DNA of 7,047 nt from Actinomycetota bacterium (GCA_016649525.1 JAENXM010000090.1:1-7047), one strand, 5' to 3'. Counted from the first letter of the stretch, positions 1-5,795 are shown. Numbers and translations are program-made. The notes: generated by a model from the letters alone, not told the origin.

Positions 1-2
1 CC

Positions 3-68
3 CCCATCGTCGGCCACGCGCTGTACAACGGGCTCATCGTCATGTTCGCAATTCTGAGCATCTTCTAG
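3..68 (+). CDS. C-terminal end of a probable CPBP-family intramembrane metalloprotease (partial)
   Basis: The window opens inside a reading frame that ends at TAG 66-68. The 21 visible residues contain H-A-L-Y-N followed by a wholly hydrophobic stretch ending in SIF. A His-x3-Asn motif at the start of the last membrane helix, close to the C-terminus, is typical of the CPBP (CAAX protease and bacteriocin-processing, Abi) family, where the His is a proposed active-site or metal residue. Everything upstream lies outside the window, so the family call rests on one motif plus hydrophobicity. It could be another polytopic membrane protein. A short GC hairpin overlaps and follows the stop codon. Confidence 0.55.
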   Translation, partial: PIVGHALYNGLIVMFAILSIF

Positions 69-80
69 CAGCCCCGCTGC
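68..80 (+). terminator. Small GC hairpin just after the first stop codon (weak terminator candidate)
   Basis: GCAGC (68-72) and GCTGC (76-80) can form a 5-bp stem with a CCC loop, starting on the last base of the TAG stop. No T-tract follows, so at best it is a weak or factor-assisted terminator and may be chance in GC-rich DNA. The rest of the gap up to the promoter at 203 shows no gene that I can support. Confidence 0.2.
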
Positions 81-202
81 GCCCACTCCCGCGGCAGGCC
101 TCGCTCAGCCGGCCCATTGCGCGTCACAGGTCGGAGAACAAGCCTTGCGGAAAATCTCGCGTATCGGGAGCATCCCCTCGACGTTATTGAGATAGGGCGA
201 GT

Positions 203-231
203 TTGACTAACTCCGGAGGCACCCTTATATT
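203..231 (+). promoter_or_regulatory. Sigma70-type promoter of the efflux adaptor gene
   Basis: TTGACT at 203-208 and TATATT at 226-231 each match the housekeeping consensus at five of six positions and are separated by exactly 17 bases. Transcription would start near 238, leaving a leader of about 19 nt before the GTG start at 257. A GGAGG ribosome binding site lies at 247-251. The -35 box overlaps a TTG that would otherwise extend the reading frame upstream, which argues against that longer start. Confidence 0.65.
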
Positions 232-256
232 AAGGCTGTCGTTCTCGGAGGTATAT

Positions 257-1621
257 GTGAAGTCCGGTAAAATCCTTTCGGTCAGCGTGGAGTTGGCACT
301 GGTTGTCGCGCTGATAGCCGGAATCTCCGCCGGGTGCGGCGGTTCCTCCGTAAAAGTCACGGTCAAGAGGGTAGGACCCCGATCCATCGAGAAAACCGTG
401 ATGACCGCCGGATCCCTGCAGGCAAGCAACCCGACGCAGGTGATGCCCGCAGTCTACGGCTCCGTCTCGGAGGTATACGCCCAGGACGGGCAGGAGGTAG
501 CCGCCGGTCAGCCTCTCATCCAGCTCGACACCTCGAGCCTGGAGCAGTCACTGCTCTCAGCGGAAGCGTCCCTGGAGTCGATACAGGGTCTCGCCGGCGC
601 GTTCAACTCTCTCTCCTCCACCGCGGAAAACCTCTCGGGTTCCATCAGTAGCACCTTCGAATCGGTCCTCACGAGTGTGGACGCCGGCGTCGCCGCGCTT
701 TACACGCTGGAGCAGAACCTGATCGCCCTTCTGCCCGAGGAGCAGCGTATGGCGGCTCTGCAGGCGGTCGAGAACTCGTACCGGGACTACCAGGCTGCCA
801 GGTCGCAGCCGCTACCGGCCCCCACGCCGGTGGGGGGCGGCTACAGTACCGGAGCACAGGAGGCGGCGGCCGACAAGGCGATCGAGAACGCGCAGCAGAA
901 CCTTGACGCAGCGACGATCACCGCGCCCGTGGCAGGCACGCTTGTGAGCGTCGTAACCGGCGGTATGGACATTCAGAGCATGATGTCGACCCTGATGAGC
1001 AGCTTCGGAAGCATGATCCCGTCCGGGCTCAGCCTCTCGGCACTGACAGGAATGACCAGCTCCTCCGGCAACCTCGGCATCCCGTCAGGTGGCGCGCTCG
1101 TCCCTGGCTCATATATCACGCCGGGAAGCCCCGTTTTCACGATAGTGGACCTCAAGAGCATGTCCATGTCGTCGAAGGTCGATGAAGCGGATATCGCGAA
1201 AATACAACCCGGCCAGCCGGCAACCGTAAGCCTGGAGGCATATCCTGAAAAGAGTTTCCCCGGAAGGGTGGTCAAGGTCGCCGACACGGCGACCACGAAC
1301 GAGGCCGGGGCCACCGCCTTCGAGGTAACAATACAGATGGACCCCGTTGACATAGAGCTCAAGATAGGCATGTCCGGCTCAGCCGACCTGGTTGTCGCCG
1401 AAAAGCAGGGGGTCCTGGTCGTGCCGGTGGAGGCGGTCGTCACAAAGAAGGGAAAGAAATACGTTTACAAAGTGGTCGACGGCAAGGCGCGCCTCACAGA
1501 AATCTCAGTGGGACTCACCTCCGAAACGGATGCGGAGATACTCGAAGGAATCAAGACCGGCGATAAAGTCGTAGTAAAAGGCGCAGAGAAGTTGCAGGAC
1601 GGGCAGGGAGTGAAGACCTAG
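257..1621 (+). CDS. Efflux periplasmic-adaptor / membrane fusion protein (MacA/HlyD family)
   Basis: A 454-residue adaptor that would link an inner-membrane ABC permease to the outside of the cell. Residues 1-27 are a signal: KSGK n-region, hydrophobic core about 13-23, and Cys27 in SAGC, an imperfect lipobox, so lipid anchoring is possible. The first half of the lipoyl (barrel-sandwich) domain is at about 62-91, a coiled-coil hairpin at about 92-215, and the second lipoyl half from about 221 (ATITAPVAGT). A beta-barrel follows (VDEADIAKIQPGQ), then the membrane-proximal domain (VLVVPVEAVV to the end). Residues about 237-285 are a Met/Ser/Gly-rich insert within the second lipoyl half. The start is GTG 257, 5 nt after GGAGG; the in-frame TTG at 203 is part of the -35 box. 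A MacB-type ATPase/permease should follow but only a scrap remains, so the substrate is unknown and the pump may be orphaned. Confidence 0.9.
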   Translation: MKSGKILSVSVELALVVALIAGISAGCGGSSVKVTVKRVGPRSIEKTVMTAGSLQASNPTQVMPAVYGSVSEVYAQDGQEVAAGQPLIQLDTSSLEQSLLSAEASLESIQGLAGAFNSLSSTAENLSGSISSTFESVLTSVDAGVAALYTLEQNLIALLPEEQRMAALQAVENSYRDYQAARSQPLPAPTPVGGGYSTGAQEAAADKAIENAQQNLDAATITAPVAGTLVSVVTGGMDIQSMMSTLMSSFGSMIPSGLSLSALTGMTSSSGNLGIPSGGALVPGSYITPGSPVFTIVDLKSMSMSSKVDEADIAKIQPGQPATVSLEAYPEKSFPGRVVKVADTATTNEAGATAFEVTIQMDPVDIELKIGMSGSADLVVAEKQGVLVVPVEAVVTKKGKKYVYKVVDGKARLTEISVGLTSETDAEILEGIKTGDKVVVKGAEKLQDGQGVKT

Positions 1622-1668
1622 CCCAGTTCCTTGTCGAGGCGATCACCTTGAGCGTGGTCGGGGGGATA
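1615..1668 (+). pseudogene. Remnant of a MacB-type ABC transporter permease (about 15 recognisable codons)
   Basis: In the frame beginning at 1624, a different frame from the adaptor, the DNA reads QFLVEAITLSVVGGI up to base 1668. This closely resembles the FtsX/MacB permease segment near the C-terminus; E. coli MacB has QFLIEAVLVCLVGGALGI as I recall it. MacB genes normally follow MacA-like adaptors directly, so the context fits. No ATPase domain, N-terminal membrane helix, periplasmic domain or last two helices are present. Homology fades after 1668, and the frame stops at TGA 1690 inside the transposon end. I infer a macB gene reduced by deletion, possibly linked to the REP element. The match is short, so chance or an assembly chimera remains possible. 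Confidence 0.55.
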
Positions 1669-1675
1669 ACGAATG

Positions 1676-1708
1676 ATGGGGTCAGGTCTTGAAACGTGAA
1701 TTATTAAG
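1676..1708 (+). repeat. Left terminal inverted repeat of the REP element (33 bp)
   Basis: Begins ATGGGGTCAGGTCTTGAA and ends TTATTAAG. It matches the reverse complement of 2594-2626 at 32 of 33 positions: 28 identical bases, one T/A mismatch at 1704, then four identical. It contains the transposase stop codon (TGA, 1684-1682) and its last codons, so this terminal DNA is both a transposon end and coding sequence. Confidence 0.92.
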
Positions 1709-2545
1709 TTGCCGGTTCAGCGCCCTGCTGATGGTCGAATAATGGATCCCCAGATGGTCGCCTATCTCCCTCAAGCTGTATCCATGATTCACATGTGCAG
1801 ACCATATCCCTTCGTCCCTCTCGGCCGTGGTGCACCCCGCCCCGAACAGACTCGGTAGGGTCGCCCTAGACACGAACTTCTGTTCACTCGGAACCTCCCT
1901 GACACCTGCGGAACCACTCAGATAATCGTTCATGCCCTCAATGAAATCATCGTCCCCGAGTAGAATGGTCCCCCTCAAGTGCTCCCAGATTGAGCACTCG
2001 CTCCCGGCCAGCACGAATTCACTGTAGCGCCGCCGGGCCTGCCCTTCGTCATTCGAGAAAAGGGACAATAGCGACTTGACGCTAAGGAAGCTCGGCGCTT
2101 TAACCAACCCCGAGGTCGCTCGATAACTGCTCCACCGCCATCGAGACGGGTCATCCACGAGTCCTGCTCTCACAGGATTCAAAACGATGTATCTCGATAC
2201 CTCTAAAAAGTAATTGTCCTTGTCCACGACTATGGATTTGAACCTCCCCTCAAAGAGATGACCTGAACTGCCGTTCATCCGGTTCCAGGCTTGAGTGTAG
2301 ACGCCGTTCAGCTGCCTCATCCCCACGGAGAGATTGCAGTCGGGCGTCTCGACCAACAGGTGATAATGGTTGTTCATGAGGCAATACGCATGGCACAACC
2401 ATTTATATCTTTCAGTGACCGATTGGAGGGTTCGCAGAAAAGCAGCCCTGTCCTCGTCGGTTTCAAAGATCTCCTGTTTTGCGTTCCCGCGTGATGTGAT
2501 GTGGTAAATAGCGCCCGGAAACTCTATCCTCAGAGGCCTAGACAT
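1682..2545 (-). CDS. REP-associated tyrosine transposase (Y1/HUH superfamily) with C-terminal HTH
   Basis: A 287-residue single-strand DNA transposase or nickase. The N-terminal family signature SRPLRIEFPGAIYHITSRGN is present. The metal-binding HUH motif is H60-Y61-H62 in LMNNHYHLLVE, followed by GHLFEGRFKS and RYIVLNPVRAG with the likely catalytic Tyr119; the equivalent E. coli TnpA-REP motif is YIYINPV. Residues about 255-276 (GYSLREIGDHLGIHYSTIS) form a helix-turn-helix, a C-terminal extension common in larger members and probably used for end recognition. I chose ATG 2545 over the upstream ATG 2587 because the family signature begins there and a promoter -10 box sits 6 bases upstream, giving a leaderless mRNA. 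The last residues, about NSRFKT and the stop, are encoded by the left inverted repeat. No frameshift or internal stop, so it is likely functional. Confidence 0.93.
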   Translation of the reverse strand: MSRPLRIEFPGAIYHITSRGNAKQEIFETDEDRAAFLRTLQSVTERYKWLCHAYCLMNNHYHLLVETPDCNLSVGMRQLNGVYTQAWNRMNGSSGHLFEGRFKSIVVDKDNYFLEVSRYIVLNPVRAGLVDDPSRWRWSSYRATSGLVKAPSFLSVKSLLSLFSNDEGQARRRYSEFVLAGSECSIWEHLRGTILLGDDDFIEGMNDYLSGSAGVREVPSEQKFVSRATLPSLFGAGCTTAERDEGIWSAHVNHGYSLREIGDHLGIHYSTISRALNRQLNNSRFKT

Positions 2546-2551
2546 AAGTGA

Positions 2552-2580
2552 ATTATACAAGCAGACCAAGCACAATTCAA
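2552..2580 (-). promoter_or_regulatory. Promoter of the REP transposase, giving a leaderless transcript
   Basis: On the minus strand TTGAAT (2580-2575) is followed after 17 bases by a perfect TATAAT (2557-2552). Six bases further is the ATG at 2545, so the expected transcription start coincides with the start codon. No Shine-Dalgarno sequence precedes this ATG, consistent with leaderless translation and low transposase output. The promoter lies inside the element, so it moves with it. Confidence 0.6.
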
Positions 2581-2593
2581 GACACATTCTCTA

Positions 2594-2626
2594 CTTATTA
2601 ATTCACGTTTCAAGACCTGACCCCAT
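2594..2626 (-). repeat. Right terminal inverted repeat of the REP element (33 bp)
   Basis: On the minus strand it reads ATGGGGTCAGGTCTTGAA at its outer end, matching the left repeat (1676-1708) except for one base. It is upstream of the transposase promoter and non-coding. Its outermost base, 2626, directly adjoins the recR stop codon at 2627. Confidence 0.92.
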
Positions 2627-3226
2627 CTATAATTCGGTGCGGCCCTCCATGGCACGGCCGAGGGTGATCTCGTCGGCGTACTCCAGGTCTCCGCCCACCG
2701 GCAGGCCGCTCGCTATCCTCGTCACTCTTATGCCGAGCGGTCTGATAACCTGCGCGAGGTAAACGGCTGTCGCTTCACCCTCCGCGTTGGGGTTCGTGGC
2801 GACTATTACCTCGGAAACCCCGCCTGCCCTCAAGCGCCGCACCAGCTCCTCGAAGCGCAGTTCCTCCGGCCCGACGCCGTCGATAGGTGATATCGCCCCG
2901 CCGAGCACGTGGTACCTGCCACGGAACCTGCCGGTCCGCTCCACCGCGGTCACGTCCCCCGGCTCCTCCACGACGCACAACAGCGAGTCGTCCCTCCTGG
3001 GATCAGAACATATGCCGCAGACCTCGCCCTCGCTGATATTGAAGCAGATACTGCAGAACCTCACCTTGTCCTTGAGCTCGACTATCGCACGGGCAAGCTC
3101 AACCGCGTCCGCCCTGGGAACCGACAGCATGTGGAAAGCGAGCCTCTGGGCTGACTTTGGCCCGATGCCCGGGAGCTTGCACAGCTGCTCAATAAGCTTC
3201 TCGACAGGTGCCGCGTAAAACGCCAT
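2627..3226 (-). CDS. recR: Recombination mediator protein RecR
   Basis: A 199-residue RecR, full length for the family, which forms a DNA clamp and with RecO (and RecF) loads RecA on SSB-coated gaps during recombinational repair in the cytoplasm. The N-terminal helix-hairpin-helix is KLPGIGPKSAQRLAFH (17-32). The C4 zinc finger uses Cys58, Cys61, Cys70 and Cys73. The Toprim domain begins at about residue 84 (CVVEEPGDV, then ATNPNAEGEATA), and the conserved tail reads ASGLPVGGDLEYADEITLGRA. ATG 3226 lies 9 bases after the ybaB stop, and a GAGG overlapping that stop, 7 nt before the ATG, is its ribosome binding site. It is the last gene of the dnaX-ybaB-recR operon. Its TAG stop is immediately followed by the REP element, so any native terminator has been displaced or lost. 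Confidence 0.97.
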   Translation of the reverse strand: MAFYAAPVEKLIEQLCKLPGIGPKSAQRLAFHMLSVPRADAVELARAIVELKDKVRFCSICFNISEGEVCGICSDPRRDDSLLCVVEEPGDVTAVERTGRFRGRYHVLGGAISPIDGVGPEELRFEELVRRLRAGGVSEVIVATNPNAEGEATAVYLAQVIRPLGIRVTRIASGLPVGGDLEYADEITLGRAMEGRTEL

Positions 3227-3235
3227 GACCGATCC

Positions 3236-3586
3236 TCAAAGCCCCGGTATGTTGAATCCGCCGGTTATTCCTTCCATGCGCTCCGCCGCGAATTTTTCCG
3301 CTTCCTCCAGGGCGCCGTTGATCGCCACCAGGACAAGGTCCTCGAGCATTCCCACGTCTTCGGGGTCAACCACCTGCGGATCGATTTTGATCTCGCGGAT
3401 TTTTTGCTGGCCGTCCACGATGACCTTCACCACACCGCCGCCCGCAGTGTGCTCCACTGTCTCCTCGGCCAGGGAATCCTGGGCCTCGGCAAGTTGTTTC
3501 TGCACCTGCTGGAGCTGCTTCATCATGTCCTGCGTACCGCCCTTCGACCCTTTGGCCGCCTGCGGATAGTACTTACCCTTGGACAA
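3236..3586 (-). CDS. YbaB/EbfC family nucleoid-associated protein
   Basis: A 116-residue small DNA-binding protein of the YbaB/EbfC family, which form dimers and coat DNA; the gene usually sits between dnaX and recR, as here. The core starts at MMKQLQQVQKQLAEAQ (coiled-coil helix, about 21-36), continues with the beta hairpin TAGGGVVKVIVDGQQKIREI and ends in the helical GMLEDLVLVAINGALEEAE and a Gly-rich tail (GITGGFNIPGL). The longest start is TTG 3586, two bases after the dnaX stop, with AAGGGG 5 nt upstream. This adds a basic tail (SKGKYYPQAAKGSKGG) before the usual start. An alternative is ATG at residue 21 or 22, close to the commonest family start but with a poorer binding site. I favour TTG, moderately. 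Confidence 0.92.
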   Translation of the reverse strand: MSKGKYYPQAAKGSKGGTQDMMKQLQQVQKQLAEAQDSLAEETVEHTAGGGVVKVIVDGQQKIREIKIDPQVVDPEDVGMLEDLVLVAINGALEEAEKFAAERMEGITGGFNIPGL

Positions 3587-3588
3587 TG

Positions 3589-5394
3589 CTACCCCTTCCC
3601 TTCATCCTTGTTCTCTATTATCTCCCCGCCGAACTTATTCAGGACGATCTTCGCGATCTCGTCACTGTTCGAGTGCTTCTTCTCATCCGCAATCTCGCTT
3701 CCCCCGCTCTTCTCCGTGGGCTCGTCCGAGGCCCCAGCGCGACCTCCTGTCCCGGCTGATTCGCGTTCACCACCGCCTGCCTTCCTCCGGCCGGACTCCT
3801 CGAGCCTGAGCACGACCGGTTTGCCCATAAAGCCGGAGAGTATCTCCTCGACCCGCGAGAGACCTCCGGAGCTCTTAAGGAGCTCCTGCTGGAACGAGGC
3901 GTCCTCCGGGAATTCGAGCACGACCTCTCCTTCGGCAACGCCCTGGACTCTCGCCTTCATGAGCGCGGCGTAGATCTTCATCTGGCCCTGTTTCTTGAGC
4001 TCCGCCAGCACGGCCATCCACGCTCTCTTCGCCTCCGCCCTGCCGGCCGACCCTCCCGTTGCTGTCTTTTCAGGGGCGGGACGCTCCTCAGGCTCCTTGG
4101 TTTTCTCATCCGAAACCTTAGCCCCGGTCTTCGCCGACGTCCGCTTCCCCGCCTTCGCCTTCTCCGGGACGGGCGCCGCGGCCTCGACCTCCTTCGCCGC
4201 CGCTACGGTGCTATCCCCCTGCGGCTTTGTCGCCCCCTCCCCGGTATCCTCCATCTTCTTCTCGAGCTCCCCGATGCGATAAAGGAGGCCCTCGAGTGTC
4301 ACGTCCACGTCCAGCCTCGTCGCTTTCACCAGCGCGCACTCGAGCGCGATCCTCGGGTTCTCGCTCCAGCGCATCTCCCGGTACGTTTCGCCAAGGCGCT
4401 CTATGAACCTCAACACCTCGTATCGGCTGAGGACCTTCTCCTGGTCCTCAAGCCTCCGGAAATGTTCATTAGTCGCCTCGACTATCTCCCTGGGGTTCGC
4501 CGCGTTCTGCACGAGGAATATCGAGCGAAGGTGCGATATAAGCGACTCCACGAAGCGCCTCGGGTCCTTCCCGCTGTCGAGCATCCTCCCCACAAGCGCG
4601 AGGGAACCCGCGGTGTCCCTGTCCGCAATCAGATCCACCATCTCGAAGACCAGTTCGGACTCCACCTCGCCCAGAATCTCGGCAAGCTGCTCCTGGGTGA
4701 CCTTCTCTCCCTCCAGGTTCGCGATCTGGTCTATCACCCCGATCGCGTCACGTACCGATCCGTGCGCGTGTTCCGCTATCATCCCTATCGCTTCATCCTC
4801 GATGTCGATCCCCTCTTCCGAGGCTATGTGCCCGAGCAGATCGGAGATCTCAGGCGTCGCCACCAGGCTGAAGTCGAACCTCTGGCACCGCGACACTATC
4901 GTCGGGAGTATCTTGTGCGGCTCGGTCGTGGCAAGGACGAAAATGACGTGTCCGGGGGGCTCCTCCAGCGTCTTCAACAGAGCGCTGGAAGCCTCCGGCG
5001 TCAACTGGTGTACCTCGTCGATGATATAGACCTTGGAGCGAAGCGCGGTGGGAGCATACGGGATCTTGTCGAGCAGGTCCCTTATCTCGTCAATCTTCCG
5101 GTTGCTGGCGGCGTCTATCTCTATGACGTCGAGCGCCGTACCCTCGGAGATCGATATGCAGGCGTCGCACACGTTGCAGGGCGTGGCGGTCGGTCCCTCG
5201 ACGCAGTTGATCGCCTTGGCGAGGATCCGCGCGGTGCTCGTCTTCCCGGTGCCCCGGGGGCCGCTGAAAAGGTACGCGTGGACGAGCCTCCCGCCGGACA
5301 GCGCGTTTGCCAGCGTGTTGGTCACGTGCCGCTGCCCGATGACCTGTTCAAAACTCTGTGGTCTCCATTTGCGATAAAGAGTAATATGCTCCAT
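3589..5394 (-). CDS. dnaX: DNA polymerase III subunit gamma/tau (DnaX)
   Basis: A 601-residue clamp-loader ATPase that loads the beta sliding clamp and, as tau, links polymerase and helicase. LYRKWRPQSFEQVIGQ opens the AAA+ domain. Walker A is GPRGTGKTS (45-53), the zinc cysteines are Cys64, Cys73, Cys76 and Cys79, and Walker B is VYIIDEVHQL (Asp126, Glu127). Sensor 1 is in LATTEPHK, with the arginine-finger SRC motif after it and sensor 2 in GSVRDAIGVIDQ. Domain III follows, then a Lys/Glu/Ala/Pro-rich linker at about 375-445 and a C-terminal tau-type domain ending with an LNKFGGEII motif. I see no A-rich slippery heptamer in the zero frame, so one full-length product is expected. The start is ATG 5394 with GAGGTG 8 nt upstream. 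It lies 44 bases downstream of the SRP RNA and is followed by ybaB after 2 bases. Confidence 0.97.
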   Translation of the reverse strand: MEHITLYRKWRPQSFEQVIGQRHVTNTLANALSGGRLVHAYLFSGPRGTGKTSTARILAKAINCVEGPTATPCNVCDACISISEGTALDVIEIDAASNRKIDEIRDLLDKIPYAPTALRSKVYIIDEVHQLTPEASSALLKTLEEPPGHVIFVLATTEPHKILPTIVSRCQRFDFSLVATPEISDLLGHIASEEGIDIEDEAIGMIAEHAHGSVRDAIGVIDQIANLEGEKVTQEQLAEILGEVESELVFEMVDLIADRDTAGSLALVGRMLDSGKDPRRFVESLISHLRSIFLVQNAANPREIVEATNEHFRRLEDQEKVLSRYEVLRFIERLGETYREMRWSENPRIALECALVKATRLDVDVTLEGLLYRIGELEKKMEDTGEGATKPQGDSTVAAAKEVEAAAPVPEKAKAGKRTSAKTGAKVSDEKTKEPEERPAPEKTATGGSAGRAEAKRAWMAVLAELKKQGQMKIYAALMKARVQGVAEGEVVLEFPEDASFQQELLKSSGGLSRVEEILSGFMGKPVVLRLEESGRRKAGGGERESAGTGGRAGASDEPTEKSGGSEIADEKKHSNSDEIAKIVLNKFGGEIIENKDEGKG

Positions 5395-5401
5395 AGCTTC
5401 C

Positions 5402-5414
5402 CCACCTCAGGTGG
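5402..5414 (-). promoter_or_regulatory. Hairpin over the dnaX ribosome binding site
   Basis: In the dnaX leader, CCACC-TGA-GGTGG can fold into a 5-bp all-GC-rich stem with a 3-nt loop. It contains most of the Shine-Dalgarno GAGGTG (5408-5403), which stands 8 nt before the dnaX ATG. If formed, it would hide the binding site and reduce translation. Whether it is regulated or incidental cannot be told from the sequence. Confidence 0.35.
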
Positions 5415-5430
5415 CATTCAAGAGCGGGAC

Positions 5431-5450
5431 AAAAAAGTGACTGTGCACCC
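5431..5450 (-). terminator. T-tract after the SRP RNA closing helix (terminator or attenuator)
   Basis: Read on the minus strand, the SRP RNA 3' arm GCACAGTC is followed by AC and then six T residues (5436-5431). The terminal SRP helix plus this U-tract has the form of an intrinsic terminator. I see no convincing separate promoter in the 44 bases before dnaX, so termination is presumably partial and dnaX-ybaB-recR may be read through from the SRP promoter. Confidence 0.5.
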
Positions 5451-5708
5451 ACCATCGACCCCTGGGATCGGGCTCCACCCCTGCAGCCAGCTCCAACCAG
5501 GTTGCTCCACGGCACACGGAAGGTTCTGCTTACCGCTGCTTCCTCCCGGACCTGACGGGGTTCACAAATTTCCGTTGCGTGGGACCCAGCCTTCAACACC
5601 GCTTACAGGAGCAGTGACACCGGTCCCTGAGGACCTCAGGTGGGAATTCGGCCCCGCTGTAGCGGATTGCGGGTACAGGGCACCGCTAGTTCCCCACCTA
5701 GCACAGTC
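5439..5708 (-). ncRNA. ffs: Signal recognition particle RNA, large bacterial type (6S/scRNA-like)
   Basis: About 270 nt on the minus strand. The S domain has the near-invariant Ffh-binding core GTCAGGTCC-GGGA-GGAAGCAGC, with a GNRA-type tetraloop GGGA (5547-5544) where E. coli has GGAA. The 5' Alu domain carries GCGGTGCCCTGTACCCGC then AATCCGCT, closely resembling Bacillus subtilis scRNA as I recall it. The ends GACTGTGC (5708-5701) and GCACAGTC (5446-5439) pair perfectly over 8 bp and close the molecule. The RNA scaffolds Ffh and directs nascent membrane and secreted proteins to FtsY. A promoter lies just upstream and a T-tract just downstream. The position before dnaX matches the Firmicutes order. 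Ends are accurate to a few bases. Confidence 0.95.
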
Positions 5709-5714
5709 AAGTCT

Positions 5715-5744
5715 AGTATATGTACACGCTATTCTCAAAGTCAA
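5715..5744 (-). promoter_or_regulatory. Promoter of the SRP RNA
   Basis: On the minus strand TTGACT (5744-5739) and TATACT (5720-5715) are separated by 18 bases, each one mismatch from consensus. The expected start, 6-8 bases beyond the -10 box, coincides with the first G of the SRP RNA closing helix at about 5708. This is strong mutual support for both the promoter and the RNA 5' end. It may also drive dnaX-ybaB-recR by readthrough. Confidence 0.75.
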
Positions 5745-5795
5745 AACGGAGTTCTTCACCGCCCGCTCTACCGCCGTTCCATGGGTTTCTTGAGA

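Larger units (their letters stand above)
1676..2626 (-). mobile_element. REP-associated tyrosine transposase element (IS200/IS605-like), complete
   Basis: A 951-bp unit bounded by 33-bp inverted repeats with one mismatch, containing a single HUH transposase gene read on the minus strand. Its right end touches the recR stop codon (2629-2627), and its left end lies 7 bases after the recognisable macB remnant. I see no target-site duplication in the flanks, as expected for HUH single-strand transposition. Both ends are AT-richer than the surrounding genes. All parts look intact: ends, promoter, HUH motif and reading frame. Confidence 0.85.

Noticed and set aside
1661..2640. Target-site duplication around the REP element
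   Set aside because: The flanks (…ATAACGAATG and CTATAATTCGG…) share no convincing direct repeat, and HUH transposases are not expected to make one.
3589..5394. Programmed frameshift in dnaX producing a short gamma form
   Set aside because: Lysine pairs in the linker and tail are encoded largely by AAG codons and no A-rich slippery heptamer is present.
5404..5643. An 11-base sequence (ACCTCAGGTGG) shared by the dnaX leader and the SRP RNA, suggesting RNA-RNA control
   Set aside because: The motif is nearly palindromic and GC-rich, and the SRP copy lies in its own stem region; chance repetition is adequate without covariation evidence.
4462..5793. A 443-codon plus-strand open frame opposite dnaX and the SRP RNA
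   Set aside because: It runs antisense across two clearly identified genes and the intergenic region, is Arg/Gly/Leu-biased as expected for a shadow frame in GC-rich DNA, and has no recognisable domain.
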